64,000 nt of DNA from Lysinibacillus fusiformis (GCF_016925635.1 NZ_CP070490.1:3292001-3356000); one strand, 5' to 3'; counted from the stretch's first letter, positions 1-8,984 are shown. Notes: generated by a model from the sequence alone, not told the origin. A program made the numbers and translations.

Positions 1-582
1 AAACTCTATCCGGAGGGTCCCATTACTTATACAATGATTCATCAATTATTAAATTATTGGAAAGAAATGATGGCAATCGTCAGTCAATTCGATATTCAAT
101 CTCTAAATCTATTGAAGTTTATGGTAGATGATAATTATCCATTGCTGCCAGCAAGTATAGCCAGACAAGACATAGAGAATTTTAATAAACTTGAGTCCAT
201 TCATCAAGAATACCTTCTCTATATTCGTTATGCATCCTTATTAATTGATCCATTTTCTAAGCCAAATCAAGAAGGAAGATATTTTGATTTTTCGGCAGTT
301 CCTATTAGAAAAATTTTTAAAAATCACGACGGTGAATGGGATATTCCGAGAATGCCAAAAGAGGACTACTATCGTGTAAAAATCATTCAAGGGATTGCTA
401 AGGCCCTGAAGTCAAAGAGTCCAACGCTTGATCATTTTGTACAAACATATGAAGATAAACTGCTACAAGTAGTAACTGTATCTGAGAATCAAAGGTTTTC
501 AGAAGCCTTCCAAGTAAAATCCTTTTCACAAGAAATAGAGATGATTTGCAAGGAATTAAGAGGCCAAAAGATAGAGAAGTGA
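1..582 (+). CDS. Unidentified protein, 5' end cut by window edge
   Basis: The reading frame is open from base 1, so this is probably the C-terminal part of a longer protein. The first ATG (34) has its only GGAGG about 17 nt away, too far for a normal start. The 182 residues after that ATG are mostly helical and charged (EYLLYIRYASLLIDPF near the middle, a lysine-rich end), with no signal peptide and no membrane segment. I do not recognise the family. It ends about 100 bp before a Fur box and a terminator hairpin, which may close its transcript. Function unknown; the coding call rests on frame length and composition. Confidence 0.6.
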   Translation, partial: KLYPEGPITYTMIHQLLNYWKEMMAIVSQFDIQSLNLLKFMVDDNYPLLPASIARQDIENFNKLESIHQEYLLYIRYASLLIDPFSKPNQEGRYFDFSAVPIRKIFKNHDGEWDIPRMPKEDYYRVKIIQGIAKALKSKSPTLDHFVQTYEDKLLQVVTVSENQRFSEAFQVKSFSQEIEMICKELRGQKIEK

Positions 583-684
583 AAAATATAAAATGAGTGT
601 GGTTGACGGACCTTTCAGAGAATCTTTCAAAAGGGGTCAGTATCCAGCTTTTCACGCGTAGATTAAGAGGCTCTAATTTTAATT

Positions 685-703
685 GACAATGATAATCGTT
701 ATC
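685..703. promoter_or_regulatory. Fur box
   Basis: This 19-bp site matches the classical Fur consensus GATAATGATAATCATTATC at 17 of 19 positions. A perfect -35 hexamer TTGACA (683-688) overlaps its left end. It lies about 230 bp upstream of an AraC regulator and a siderophore-type binding lipoprotein, so iron control of that group is the natural inference. The gap 583-931 holds no gene that I can support. Confidence 0.7.
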
Positions 704-706
704 GAT

Positions 707-746
707 AAGGTAGGGATAGGCGAGAGCCGTCATCCCTACCTTTTCA
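707..746 (+). terminator. Rho-independent terminator
   Basis: Perfect 11-bp stem AAGGTAGGGAT (707-717) / ATCCCTACCTT (732-742), then a TTTT run. It could end the transcript of the upstream partial gene. It begins only 3 bp after the Fur box, so it would also stop most transcripts started at that box. Confidence 0.75.
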
Positions 747-931
747 CATTTTTGGTATAAATAGATGAAAACTATAGGTCTATCCTACGACCGAGGACCA
801 CACCTTGAAAATCGATCCTACACTTTAATGTCTTTTGGCTGAAGCAGTAACTTATTGAAAGATATGTGCTATTTACCGTAGGACAAATCCTGGTATTACA
901 AGCAAACTATTATTGAAATGAGGTATACAAG

Positions 932-1759
932 ATGAATATCGACGTAAATCAGCTAGCAGAGCATTTAGCACACACGCCTTTTCAAGTAGAGGGAATATAT
1001 CGATATGCTAGAAATACAGGTGTGCCTCACGCTGACCATACAGATTCTTTTCCTGGATTTGTTTTTCCCCTTACAGGAAAAATAGAATTTCAATTTAATG
1101 GCACGCCTTATATCTTTTCGCCAGGAAAAGTGGTGCATGGGGGTGCAAAAATGAAACTAAATCAAAAAAATTTTGGAGATAAAAATTGGGAATATATTCT
1201 TGTCCTGTATAGGATATGGAACACAGAATTAGCAGAGACAAGCTTTTCTCATCAGCATTTTGAATTACCGATAGGACAATCTCCTCGTCTAATCGAATTA
1301 ATTATGCGTCTATGGCATGTATATAATCAGCGTGGAGGCATTTCGAAGTTTCAGACAGAAATGCTATTTCGCGATGTACTCAATGAAGCCTTATTATGTG
1401 TTGTTAATAGGCAAAATAGCTGTGAATCACACACTCTATTCGAACAGGTAACTACTTATATTCATGAAAACTATTATCAAAGCCTTTCCATTAACTCGCT
1501 TGCCGAACAATATAACGTTAATCGAAATCGACTATCTTATATATTTCGAAAACATGCAGGGATGGGACCAGCAGAATATTTATTAAACTATCGAATAAAC
1601 AGGGCGCAAAAAATACTGTTTACAAGTAATGTGCCTGTACAACAAATTGCGGAAACGGTTGGAATTGCTGACCCTTTTTATTTTAGTAGAGTATTCAAGA
1701 AGCAAGTTGGTATCTCTCCTACTGAATATCGAGAGAAGTTCATCAATAATCCATGCTAA
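932..1759 (+). CDS. AraC-family transcriptional regulator
   Basis: A 275-residue regulator. The N-terminal half resembles the cupin-like sensor of AraC proteins (PGFVFPLTGKIEFQFNGTPY, about residues 40-62). The C-terminal 100 residues hold the two helix-turn-helix units: LSINSLAEQYNVNRNRLSYIFRKHAG and the second, ending FYFSRVFKKQVGISPTEYR, the AraC signature. GAGG precedes the ATG by about 9 nt. It lies 83 bp ahead of a FecB/FhuD-type binding lipoprotein. In Bacillus, AraC proteins of this type (for example Btr) activate siderophore uptake genes, so iron or siderophore sensing is likely. Family call firm, effector inferred. Confidence 0.85.
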   Translation: MNIDVNQLAEHLAHTPFQVEGIYRYARNTGVPHADHTDSFPGFVFPLTGKIEFQFNGTPYIFSPGKVVHGGAKMKLNQKNFGDKNWEYILVLYRIWNTELAETSFSHQHFELPIGQSPRLIELIMRLWHVYNQRGGISKFQTEMLFRDVLNEALLCVVNRQNSCESHTLFEQVTTYIHENYYQSLSINSLAEQYNVNRNRLSYIFRKHAGMGPAEYLLNYRINRAQKILFTSNVPVQQIAETVGIADPFYFSRVFKKQVGISPTEYREKFINNPC

Positions 1760-1842
1760 GTTCAATAAGCATCCATTCTCTGTCAAATATGACTTTACTA
1801 TACTAAGGATATATCAGAGATCATATGTTGGAGGAATTTCGG

Positions 1843-2829
1843 ATGCAAAAGATTAAAGGACTGTTATTTTCAATGCTAGTACTAGCAGTTATATTGGGAG
1901 GTTGTAATAAATCGCCTGCTGAAAATAAGGCGTTAACTACAGAAGACACATCTTCATCAGCAGTTATTATAGAAGCAACAGATTGGCCGAGAACCATTAA
2001 GGATGCCTTAGGGAAAGAATTTGTGATCGAGAAAAAACCAGAAAAAGTGGCTTCTTTATGGTATTTTTACCCTGAAATTTTAGTTGCATTAGGTGAACCT
2101 CCTGCAGCTTCTACTGATAAAGACTATCTATCTTCTTTGTCTTATTTAAAAGGGAAGCTAGATTCAACAGAAGAATTAGGTGATAAATTGTCTCCTAGTA
2201 TTGAAAAAACCCTATCGATTGGCCCTGATTACATTTTAGCAACAGAACATCACGAAAAGTTGTATGAATCACTAGAAAAAATCGCCCCAGTCATTACGTT
2301 GAAATCTCAGGACATCTACGAAGACTGGCAATATGGACTTCGTACAGTAGCCCAGATTATCGGAAAAGACGATGAGGCGGAAAAAGTAATTGATAAAATG
2401 ATGAAAGATATCTCAACAGGACGTGAAGCATTAAAGTCCATTCAAGGAGAGTCTGTTGCCCTTATTTTGTCTTGGGATGGAAAAACTTTTAATGTTCTTG
2501 GTGAAGAGAACCCTGTTTATACACTTACTTTTGATAAAGAAAGGGGCTTGGGTCTAACACCAGATGATACATTTAAGGGGAATAATAATCAATTCGCTGC
2601 ATTTGAAGGAATCTCAACTATTCAAGCAGACCATATTTTCCTTATCGGTGACATTACAAAAAAGGAAACTTTAATGAGCGAGTTAAATCAAAGCAATGTC
2701 TGGAATAATATGAATGCCGTAAAAAAAGGAAATATTCATTTGATGGATACTTCCGCTATTACGGGAGGTCCATTAGCTATCGAATACGCTTTGCAAAATA
2801 TAACAGAAGCCTTGCAAAAGAACGAATAA
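1843..2829 (+). CDS. Siderophore-type ABC transporter substrate-binding lipoprotein
   Basis: Lipoprotein signal peptide with lipobox LGGC near residue 20, followed by a periplasmic-binding-protein-2 (FecB/FhuD/FeuA class) fold: PEKVASLWYFYPEILVALGEPPAA and SPSIEKTLSIGPDYILATEHH are typical of the N lobe, and a segment like NVWNNMNAVKKGNIHLMDT of the C lobe. It would capture ferric siderophore or a related chelate outside the membrane. I chose the ATG at 1843 because GGAGG lies 8 nt before it; the in-frame ATG at 1825 precedes that site. No FecCD permease or ATPase gene follows, so it must share a transporter encoded elsewhere. Likely co-regulated with the upstream AraC gene. Confidence 0.85.
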   Translation: MQKIKGLLFSMLVLAVILGGCNKSPAENKALTTEDTSSSAVIIEATDWPRTIKDALGKEFVIEKKPEKVASLWYFYPEILVALGEPPAASTDKDYLSSLSYLKGKLDSTEELGDKLSPSIEKTLSIGPDYILATEHHEKLYESLEKIAPVITLKSQDIYEDWQYGLRTVAQIIGKDDEAEKVIDKMMKDISTGREALKSIQGESVALILSWDGKTFNVLGEENPVYTLTFDKERGLGLTPDDTFKGNNNQFAAFEGISTIQADHIFLIGDITKKETLMSELNQSNVWNNMNAVKKGNIHLMDTSAITGGPLAIEYALQNITEALQKNE

Positions 2830-2871
2830 TAGGAAGCACCTTTTCCAAAAAGTAAATAAGGAGAGATGAAT

Positions 2872-3210
2872 ATGCAAGATCAAGTTATCAATATAAATGA
2901 GGAACAATCTGAATTAAAGGAGCTTTGGTCACCGAAAGTCATTGGTGAAATACACGATTTTCAATTCAAAGTGGTTAAGATTGCTGGTGACTTTATTTGG
3001 CATGAGCATCAAGGTGCCGATAAAGTATTTATTGTGCTCGAAGGAGAGATGTTCATTGCTTTTCGCGATGGCCAGGTGAAAATATCCAAAGGGGAGATGT
3101 TTATTGTGCCTGGAGGAGCTGAACACATGCCTTTTGCAGAAAAGGAATGCCATATTATGCTGGTAGAGCCTAAAGTTGCAGTAAATACAATCGATATTGA
3201 GGCTAAATAA
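2872..3210 (+). CDS. Small cupin-domain protein
   Basis: A 112-residue single-cupin protein. Motif 1 reads WHEHQGADKVFIVLEGEM (two His and a Glu as metal ligands) and motif 2 PGGAEHMPFA. The second ATG (2872) has AAGGAG at 8 nt, better than the ATG at 2866, where the spacing is only 2 nt. It is 42 bp after the binding lipoprotein, on the same strand and before the terminator at 3244, so the two are probably cotranscribed. Such stand-alone cupins may be isomerases, dioxygenases or sensors; the substrate cannot be told. Confidence 0.8.
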   Translation: MQDQVININEEQSELKELWSPKVIGEIHDFQFKVVKIAGDFIWHEHQGADKVFIVLEGEMFIAFRDGQVKISKGEMFIVPGGAEHMPFAEKECHIMLVEPKVAVNTIDIEAK

Positions 3211-3243
3211 CCAACAGTAAATACTACTGAGCTTATAAAATGG

Positions 3244-3280
3244 AGGAGACCGTTTATATTATTTAAACGGTCTCCTTCAG
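3244..3280 (+). terminator. Rho-independent terminator after the cupin gene
   Basis: A 12-bp perfect stem GGAGACCGTTTA (3245-3256) / TAAACGGTCTCC (3264-3275) with a 7-nt loop. The T-run after it is short. Confidence 0.6.
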
Positions 3281-3436
3281 CCTCTTAGAGAGAACGTATA
3301 AATAGTGCACATGATAGCCGTCATCATACTGTATCCTTATATATTTTTTTATATTAATTCATTACGAATAATATATTATTCATATGAAAACAGGATCCTT
3401 ATAATAAAGATATCACGTATAAAGGGAGGATCTACA

Positions 3437-4426
3437 ATGGAGTTTAGTAAACTTGGCAATAGTGGTTTATCAGTTAGCAAGATTGCCTATGGAAACTGGA
3501 TAAATCATGGTGGTAAAGTAGATGAGGATACTGCAAATGCATGTGTTCATGCAGCACTGGATGTCGGTATCACAACATTCGATACGGCTGATGTTTATTC
3601 TGACACGAAAGCTGAAGAAATACTTGGTCGATCTTTACAAGGTATACGACGTGAGAGCATTGAACTATGTACAAAAGTGTGCCATCCGACTGGGAAGGGG
3701 CAAAACGATAAGGGATTATCACGAAAACATATTCTAGAAAACTGTCATGCCTCTTTGCGTCGGTTACAGACCGATTATATTGATGTCTATTATGCACACA
3801 GATTTGACCCAACGACTCCTCTTGAAGAAACGATGTTAGCTTTCGCAGACCTTGTAAGACAAGGAAAGGTGCTATACATCGGCGTAAGTGAATGGACAGC
3901 AGAACAAATCACTCGTGGTGCAGCACTTGCACGACAATTAAATATTCCGTTCATCGCTAGCCAACCCCAGTATTCTATGCTGTGGAGAGTTATCGAAACG
4001 GATGTGATCCCAACCTGTCAACGGGAGGGACTTGGGCAAGTAGTATGGTCGCCTCTAGCACAAGGAGTACTTACCGGGAAATATCTACCACAAAAACCAG
4101 TGCCAACTCAATCCCGTGCCAATTCTGCTGCAGGCAAACCATTTTTTGATAAACTCGCACAACGTTGGATGGATGACAATGTGCTCTCTGCTATACAGAA
4201 GCTCAAACCCATTGCACAAGAGATTGATCTTTCGCTTGCTCAACTTTCATTGGCGTGGGTACTACAAAACCAACAAGTCTCTTCCGCTATTATAGGTGCT
4301 TCAAGCCCAGAACAGGTAAGAGAGAATGCATTAGCTTCTGGTGTCAAACTGGAACCTGCAATAATGAATCAGATTGACGAAGTATTAGAAGGTCTCATAG
4401 AATACGATCCGAGTAAAACAGGTTAA
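3437..4426 (+). CDS. Aldo/keto reductase
   Basis: A 329-residue NADPH-dependent oxidoreductase of the AKR TIM-barrel superfamily, close to the YghZ / potassium-channel-beta type. Visible marks: FSKLGNSGLSVSKIAYGNW at the start, GITTFDTADVYS (catalytic Asp and Tyr), ELCTKV with the catalytic Lys, DVYYAHRFD with His, and IIGASSPEQVRENA, which binds the cofactor phosphate. The ATG at 3437 has GGGAGG 8 nt before it; the longer frame opening at 3305 lacks a ribosome-binding site and adds non-homologous hydrophobic sequence. It converges on the LysR gene downstream. Substrate unknown. Confidence 0.9.
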   Translation: MEFSKLGNSGLSVSKIAYGNWINHGGKVDEDTANACVHAALDVGITTFDTADVYSDTKAEEILGRSLQGIRRESIELCTKVCHPTGKGQNDKGLSRKHILENCHASLRRLQTDYIDVYYAHRFDPTTPLEETMLAFADLVRQGKVLYIGVSEWTAEQITRGAALARQLNIPFIASQPQYSMLWRVIETDVIPTCQREGLGQVVWSPLAQGVLTGKYLPQKPVPTQSRANSAAGKPFFDKLAQRWMDDNVLSAIQKLKPIAQEIDLSLAQLSLAWVLQNQQVSSAIIGASSPEQVRENALASGVKLEPAIMNQIDEVLEGLIEYDPSKTG

Positions 4427-4472
4427 GCTTTGCAAGTGACTTATCTAGAAATATATATAACAGCTATTTTTC

Positions 4473-4502
4473 CCCATCCTATTTAGGGTGGGTTTTATTT
4501 TT
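4473..4502 (+). terminator. Rho-independent terminator after aldo/keto reductase
   Basis: Stem CCCATCC (4473-4479) / GGGTGGG (4486-4492) with one G-U pair, followed by TTTTATTTTT. Confidence 0.7.
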
Positions 4503-5379
4503 GGTGGTTAAGTTGAGAAAAGGAATACACCTCTCTAACGACTGTTAAGAAATGAGCTATTGCTGGAGATATTTCATTTTGTCTCCATCCTACATATAAA
4601 TTTACTGTTGGTGTAGTCTCTTTGATTTTTTTATAGATAACGCCAGGACGTTGATAACTTTCCACCGACGACGGTACAACAGAAATGCCCATTCCTGTAG
4701 CTACTAAATTAACAATCGTTTGCATTTGAACAGCTTCTTGAACAACATTCAAACTTACTCCATGATCCCAAAAATAACTAATAATTAAATCATAAAAATT
4801 GGGTCCTAAATGACGCGGAAACATAATAAATGGTTCATCCTTTATTAATTGAAGTGAAATTTCGGGTAATGTGGCCAAAGGATGATCTTGATGTAAAACC
4901 AATCTTAAGGATTCTTCAGAACAAACTTCAGAAGCTAATATCTCGTTATTTCGCTCAGAACGAATAAATCCAATATGAATTTGTTTCTCATAAAGTGCTT
5001 TCAATTGTTGCTCCGTTGTCATTTCACGTAATGTAAGGTGGATTTTAGGAAAGCGTTCTCGAAATTTATTATGAACTTCTATAACAATTTCTGTAGAATC
5101 GACAAAACCGATTATTAAGCTCCCTATTTTCCCTTCAGCTGCAAGTTGTGTTTCTTTTATCGCTTTATCTAATTGAAAAAGTGTTTGTTTAGCTCCTTGT
5201 AAAAAAATTTCCCCAGCGTTTGTTAGTTCAACCATTCTTTTTGTTCGATGAAAAAGTTGAACACCCAATTCTTCTTCTAATTTACGGATTTCTTGGCTTA
5301 GGGGAGGTTGTGCCATTCTAAGACGCTCTGCTGCTCGACTAAAATTCAATTCCTCTGCCACCATTATGAAATAGCGCAT
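4495..5379 (-). CDS. LysR-family transcriptional regulator (possible AUA start at 5394)
   Basis: LysR regulator: N-terminal winged HTH (ELNFSRAAERLRMAQPPLSQEIRKLEEELG, about residues 9-40) and a C-terminal co-inducer domain of the CatR/BenM-like class. The first ATG (5379) has no ribosome-binding site at a useful distance. Family members usually begin M-D/E-I-R-x-x-R-Y-F; here the codons ATA GAT ATT AGA AAA lie in frame just upstream, and GGGG (5404-5407) is 9 nt from that ATA (5392-5394). The real start may therefore be a rare AUA. It converges with the aldo/keto reductase. Target genes unknown. Confidence 0.85.
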   Translation of the reverse strand: MRYFIMVAEELNFSRAAERLRMAQPPLSQEIRKLEEELGVQLFHRTKRMVELTNAGEIFLQGAKQTLFQLDKAIKETQLAAEGKIGSLIIGFVDSTEIVIEVHNKFRERFPKIHLTLREMTTEQQLKALYEKQIHIGFIRSERNNEILASEVCSEESLRLVLHQDHPLATLPEISLQLIKDEPFIMFPRHLGPNFYDLIISYFWDHGVSLNVVQEAVQMQTIVNLVATGMGISVVPSSVESYQRPGVIYKKIKETTPTVNLYVGWRQNEISPAIAHFLTVVREVYSFSQLNHQK

Positions 5380-5824
5380 TTTTCTAATATCTATTTTTAT
5401 CCACCCCTTCTACTAATAGCAATCAAATCCATCTAGCAAGTTAGTGTTTAGGGCACGTAACGATCACAATGCCTAAAGTTAATTTTACCAATTAACTCAT
5501 ATTATCGCTTTAATTTTGTGTCCTCTATTATATCAAGAAAGTAATATAACACATTCAAGTGAAAAGTATGTTTCAGTAAAATTCCATAAATAAGATGCAT
5601 TTTATCACCATTTCAACTATTTTTTCTATATTATAGAAATTTTCTATGAAAAGATTACCTATATAACCAATACTGTATTAAAATTACCTTATTTTTAGCG
5701 TTTATTTATTGGTAATCTAGTTATATTATTGTCTTGTAAAGCAAATTACAGTTTCATTGGGATATTTAATCTTGGAAAATTTAGAAGTTTGCTTTCCCTA
5801 TAATTGGTTGTAATTATTATTTGC

Positions 5825-5877
5825 GAGAACAATTTATACATATTTTAAAAATTAAATAGCGCGATAATATTGTTCTC
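5825..5877 (+). promoter_or_regulatory. Inverted repeat in the leader of the S-layer gene
   Basis: GAGAACAAT (5825-5833) and ATTGTTCTC (5869-5877) form a perfect 9-bp inverted repeat 35 bp apart, about 40 bp upstream of the S-layer start. A possible -10 TATAAT lies at 5799-5804, which would put the repeat in the transcribed leader as a long hairpin; without that it could be an operator. The rest of the 5395-5918 gap is very AT-rich and shows nothing else definite. Confidence 0.5.
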
Positions 5878-5918
5878 ACAGAATAATATAATTTATTAAA
5901 ATTCTGGAGGAATATAAA

Positions 5919-8390
5919 ATGACAAAACAAAACAAAGGTCGTAAATTTTTCGCAACTACTGCTACAGCAGCACTTGTAGCATCAGCAATCGTACCAGTAG
6001 CATCAGCTGCTGAATTTCAAGATGCAGCTAGCATTTCATCTTGGGCAAAAGAAGCTGTACAATTTTTAACTGACAAAGGCTTCATCCAAGGCGATGAAAA
6101 AGGAAACTTCAACCCAGCTGGTACACTTACACGTGCAGAAGCTGCTGAAATTTTATCAAAAGCATTAGATTTAAAAGCTACTGGCACAGAAGATTTTTCT
6201 GATGTTAATGAAAATGACTGGTTCTATAACGCAGTACTTGCAACTTCACCAGAATTATTTGATGGTATGGGCAATGGTAAATTTGAGCCTAAAGCTCAAT
6301 TAACAAGAGAACAAGCTGCGAAAGTTATCGTACAAGGTTACCAATTAACAGGTAAAGCAGATCTTAGCCAATTTGCGGATGCTTCTAAAGCTTCTAAATG
6401 GGCTGTATCTTACTTAGAAACAGCTGTAGAAAATGGCGTAATCAATGGTAAAGGTTCATTATTAGCACCACAGGATAAAATCAGCCGTGAAGAATTCGCT
6501 ACAATGGTAAAACGTACGATTGATGCAGTTCAAGAAGTAACACCAGCTGTAGAAGCTGTAAAAGGGCTGAATGCAAAGGAACTTGAAGTGAAGTTCAACA
6601 CAGCTGTTGATGCAAAAGATGCTGCAATCACAACGAAATATGCTGTTGAAGGTGTAGCGATCACAAACGCAGTAGTATCTGAAGACGGAATGACTGTTAC
6701 GTTAACAACTGATAAAGAAGTAAAATTAACAAATGGTAAAGTAACTGTAAAACCAATTAAAACAAAAGCAGATGCTAAAGTTCTAACTGAAGAGTTCAAC
6801 AAATTAATCACATTTGCAGATACAACGCCTGTTAGCGTGAATACTGTAGAAGCAAAAGGCACTACAGCAGTGATCACTTTCGATGAGCCTGTACAAAGTG
6901 AAGGAACAATCAGCTTAAATGGTACTGAACTTTCAAAAGATCGCTATACTTTATCTGGTAAAAAATTAACAATTACTGGATTAACAGCTGAACAATCTTA
7001 CAAAGTAGACATTGTTGGTGCAACTGACTTTGCTAATAATATCGCAAATCCTATCGCAGTAAACTTCACAGTTTTGAAAGCAGACGTTGATAATTCAAAA
7101 CCAACTGTTTCTACAGCTGTGAATGGTACAGAAATTACGTTTGATTTCTCTGAAGAATTAATGAAACAAAATCTTAATGCAGATGCTGAAACGAAAGAAT
7201 ATGCAAAAGTAACAGTAGGATCAACTGTATTCTATTTAACAGATGCTGATATTAAAGATACAGAAGATAAAACTGTCTTCACTATTGATGCTAAATCTGC
7301 TTTAGGTACAGCTACATTTATTAATACAAACATTAAAGTAGAAGGACAAAAAGATTTAGCTGGTAATGCAGGTGATGCATTTGAGTTCAATGCTATCCTT
7401 TCAAAAGATTTAACGCCTGCTACACTTGTATCTGCTGCTACTAAAATGTTAGTAGCTGACGATGTGAATGCTACTACTGATGTTGATGCTCTATACCTTA
7501 CTTTTAGTGAACCAGTAAAAGTAGAAGGAACATTAACAGTTAAAACGCAAAATGGTATTGCTTACACTACTGGAAAAGAAACAGCAGTAAAAGCAGATGC
7601 TGGTTTCGATGTAGATGGTAACGGTAAAATTGAAGGTGCAGAGAAAAACACTGTAAAAGTTGACATTGATTTAGATAGCAATTCATCTTATACATTCGAA
7701 TTATCTGCTAAAGCAGTGACGGATTTAGCTGGCAACGTAACTGCTGATACAGTGACTTTCAATGTAACAACAGGCGTGTTTGAAGCTACACCAGAAACAC
7801 CTACAGATTCATTAGTATTTGGAGCTACTCCAGTTGTTGTAACAGATAACAATGTATTCACTGTTGAATATGCTGCAGATGTAACGGCAACAGCAACAAA
7901 TGCTGCTAACTACAAACTAGGAGGAAAAGAGCTTCCTGCTGGTACGCAACTTCAATTTGTAGATGGTACTAAAAAAGTAAGATTCACTTTACCTGAAGGT
8001 TCTATCACAGCTAATGGTAATTATGTACTTGAAGCTAGCAATGTAGTAGATACAAAAGGTAACACTCTTAAAGGTGGAAAAGTTTCAACGCAAGTAACAC
8101 TTAAAGAAAATATTGTACCTGTTGCTACTAAAGTAACTGCAGTAGATAGCAAAACATTTACAGTAGACTTCTCTGAAAACATTGCTGACCAAGCTGCACC
8201 AACAGGTGTAACTGTTAAAATTGCAGGCTCAACTGTAGAACTTGCTTCTGCTACAGTAGCTGGTGGTAAACTTACAGTAACAACTAAAGCTGACTATGCA
8301 TTAACAGACAGCATTGTAGTTGAATTCAAATCAACAAACCTAGTTGATGCTAATAACAATAAAGTAAAAGACGGTTCTATTGCAAAATAA
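5919..8390 (+). CDS. S-layer protein with three SLH domains
   Basis: An 823-residue secreted surface protein. It has a signal peptide (MTKQNKGRKFF..., cleavage near VASAA at about 30). Three SLH modules follow at about 31-80 (FIQGDEKGNFNPAGTLTRAE), 92-145 (DGMGNGKFEPKAQLTREQAA) and 150-205 (GSLLAPQDKISREEFATMVK). These anchor S-layer proteins to pyruvylated cell-wall polysaccharide. The rest is a chain of beta-sandwich Ig-like repeats with recurring patterns such as VTFDEPV, DFSEEL and DLAGN followed by V/A. GGAGG precedes the ATG by 8 nt. Uniform A/T-ending codons and the strong terminator suggest high expression. It could be the main S-layer subunit or a paralogue. Confidence 0.9.
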   Translation: MTKQNKGRKFFATTATAALVASAIVPVASAAEFQDAASISSWAKEAVQFLTDKGFIQGDEKGNFNPAGTLTRAEAAEILSKALDLKATGTEDFSDVNENDWFYNAVLATSPELFDGMGNGKFEPKAQLTREQAAKVIVQGYQLTGKADLSQFADASKASKWAVSYLETAVENGVINGKGSLLAPQDKISREEFATMVKRTIDAVQEVTPAVEAVKGLNAKELEVKFNTAVDAKDAAITTKYAVEGVAITNAVVSEDGMTVTLTTDKEVKLTNGKVTVKPIKTKADAKVLTEEFNKLITFADTTPVSVNTVEAKGTTAVITFDEPVQSEGTISLNGTELSKDRYTLSGKKLTITGLTAEQSYKVDIVGATDFANNIANPIAVNFTVLKADVDNSKPTVSTAVNGTEITFDFSEELMKQNLNADAETKEYAKVTVGSTVFYLTDADIKDTEDKTVFTIDAKSALGTATFINTNIKVEGQKDLAGNAGDAFEFNAILSKDLTPATLVSAATKMLVADDVNATTDVDALYLTFSEPVKVEGTLTVKTQNGIAYTTGKETAVKADAGFDVDGNGKIEGAEKNTVKVDIDLDSNSSYTFELSAKAVTDLAGNVTADTVTFNVTTGVFEATPETPTDSLVFGATPVVVTDNNVFTVEYAADVTATATNAANYKLGGKELPAGTQLQFVDGTKKVRFTLPEGSITANGNYVLEASNVVDTKGNTLKGGKVSTQVTLKENIVPVATKVTAVDSKTFTVDFSENIADQAAPTGVTVKIAGSTVELASATVAGGKLTVTTKADYALTDSIVVEFKSTNLVDANNNKVKDGSIAK

Positions 8391-8405
8391 TTAAATCGTT
8401 CATTG

Positions 8406-8442
8406 AAAAGCCCTGTGGAGAGGTCTCTACAGGGCTTTTTTT
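8406..8442 (+). terminator. Terminator of the S-layer gene
   Basis: AAAAGCCCTGT (8406-8416) / ACAGGGCTTTT (8429-8439), followed by a T-run. A second, related hairpin sits beyond the repeat element at 8985-9017. Confidence 0.9.
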
Positions 8443-8479
8443 ATGTTTAAATAAGATCATGCTAATAAGAGAGAAAGAC

Positions 8480-8984
8480 CTCTAGGCAAGGCGAGAGGTT
8501 GATTTCCGTTCCGCCAGCGTCCTTTCCAGGGGGCGTCCGATGAGCCGCTTCACTCACTTACGTTCGCTCCAGGGTCTCCTCTGTGACGCTGAATCCCCTA
8601 GGAGTGACGCTGGCTCCACTCCAATCAACCATTCTGCAAAGTGTCTTTACTTTTTTTCATAGTAGCATAGCGATCAAATCGCCCATTATCTGTATTCTTA
8701 GCGGGGATAAGCTCTTATTTTCAATGAGGAGAAGTGATGCGTGACAACACCTCTTCATAAAACCTTCACTTTATTTGAAAACCTTTGCTAAAAAGGTAAC
8801 ACTTTTGTGGGGTGGAGTGGAGGGCTACTTGACTCCCTTGGGATCGCGAGACAGGCAAAACTCTAAACGGAGCGGTAGCGGAGGAAGCGATTCGGTGCTC
8901 GTCCACAGGAAGGCAAGTAGCCTGCAACGGAAATTCATTTTCACTTTTACAAAAATTCTATTGATTGTTTTTTTCACCTCTATG
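8480..8984 (+). repeat. Compound hairpin repeat, copy 1
   Basis: About 500 bp without coding potential, made of two inverted-repeat modules and a conserved spacer. Module A (8497-8630) begins GGTTGATTTCCGTTCCGCC and ends with the near complement of that end. Module B (8811-8936) runs from GGAGTGGAGGGCTACTTG to CAAGTAGCCTGCAACGG. The same arrangement recurs at 15.3-15.7 kb (inverted) and 49.5-50.1 kb. Each module has one end reading GGAGTGGA and the other TTTCCGTT, so each can fold into a long imperfect hairpin. Similar GC-rich hairpin repeats with a GGAAATCAAC end are, from memory, scattered through many Bacillaceae genomes. The short reading frame at 8775-8996 lies in it and is not a gene. 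Confidence 0.8.

Noticed and set aside
398..733. 111-codon frame on the - strand over the Fur box
   Set aside because: It is mostly antisense to the first gene and runs through a terminator and a Fur box.
6530..6877. 115-codon frame antisense to the S-layer gene
   Set aside because: A shadow of the low-complexity coding strand, without ribosome-binding site.
8497..8936. Insertion sequence with inverted ends
   Set aside because: The modules have inverted ends but there is no transposase frame; better described as a non-coding hairpin repeat.
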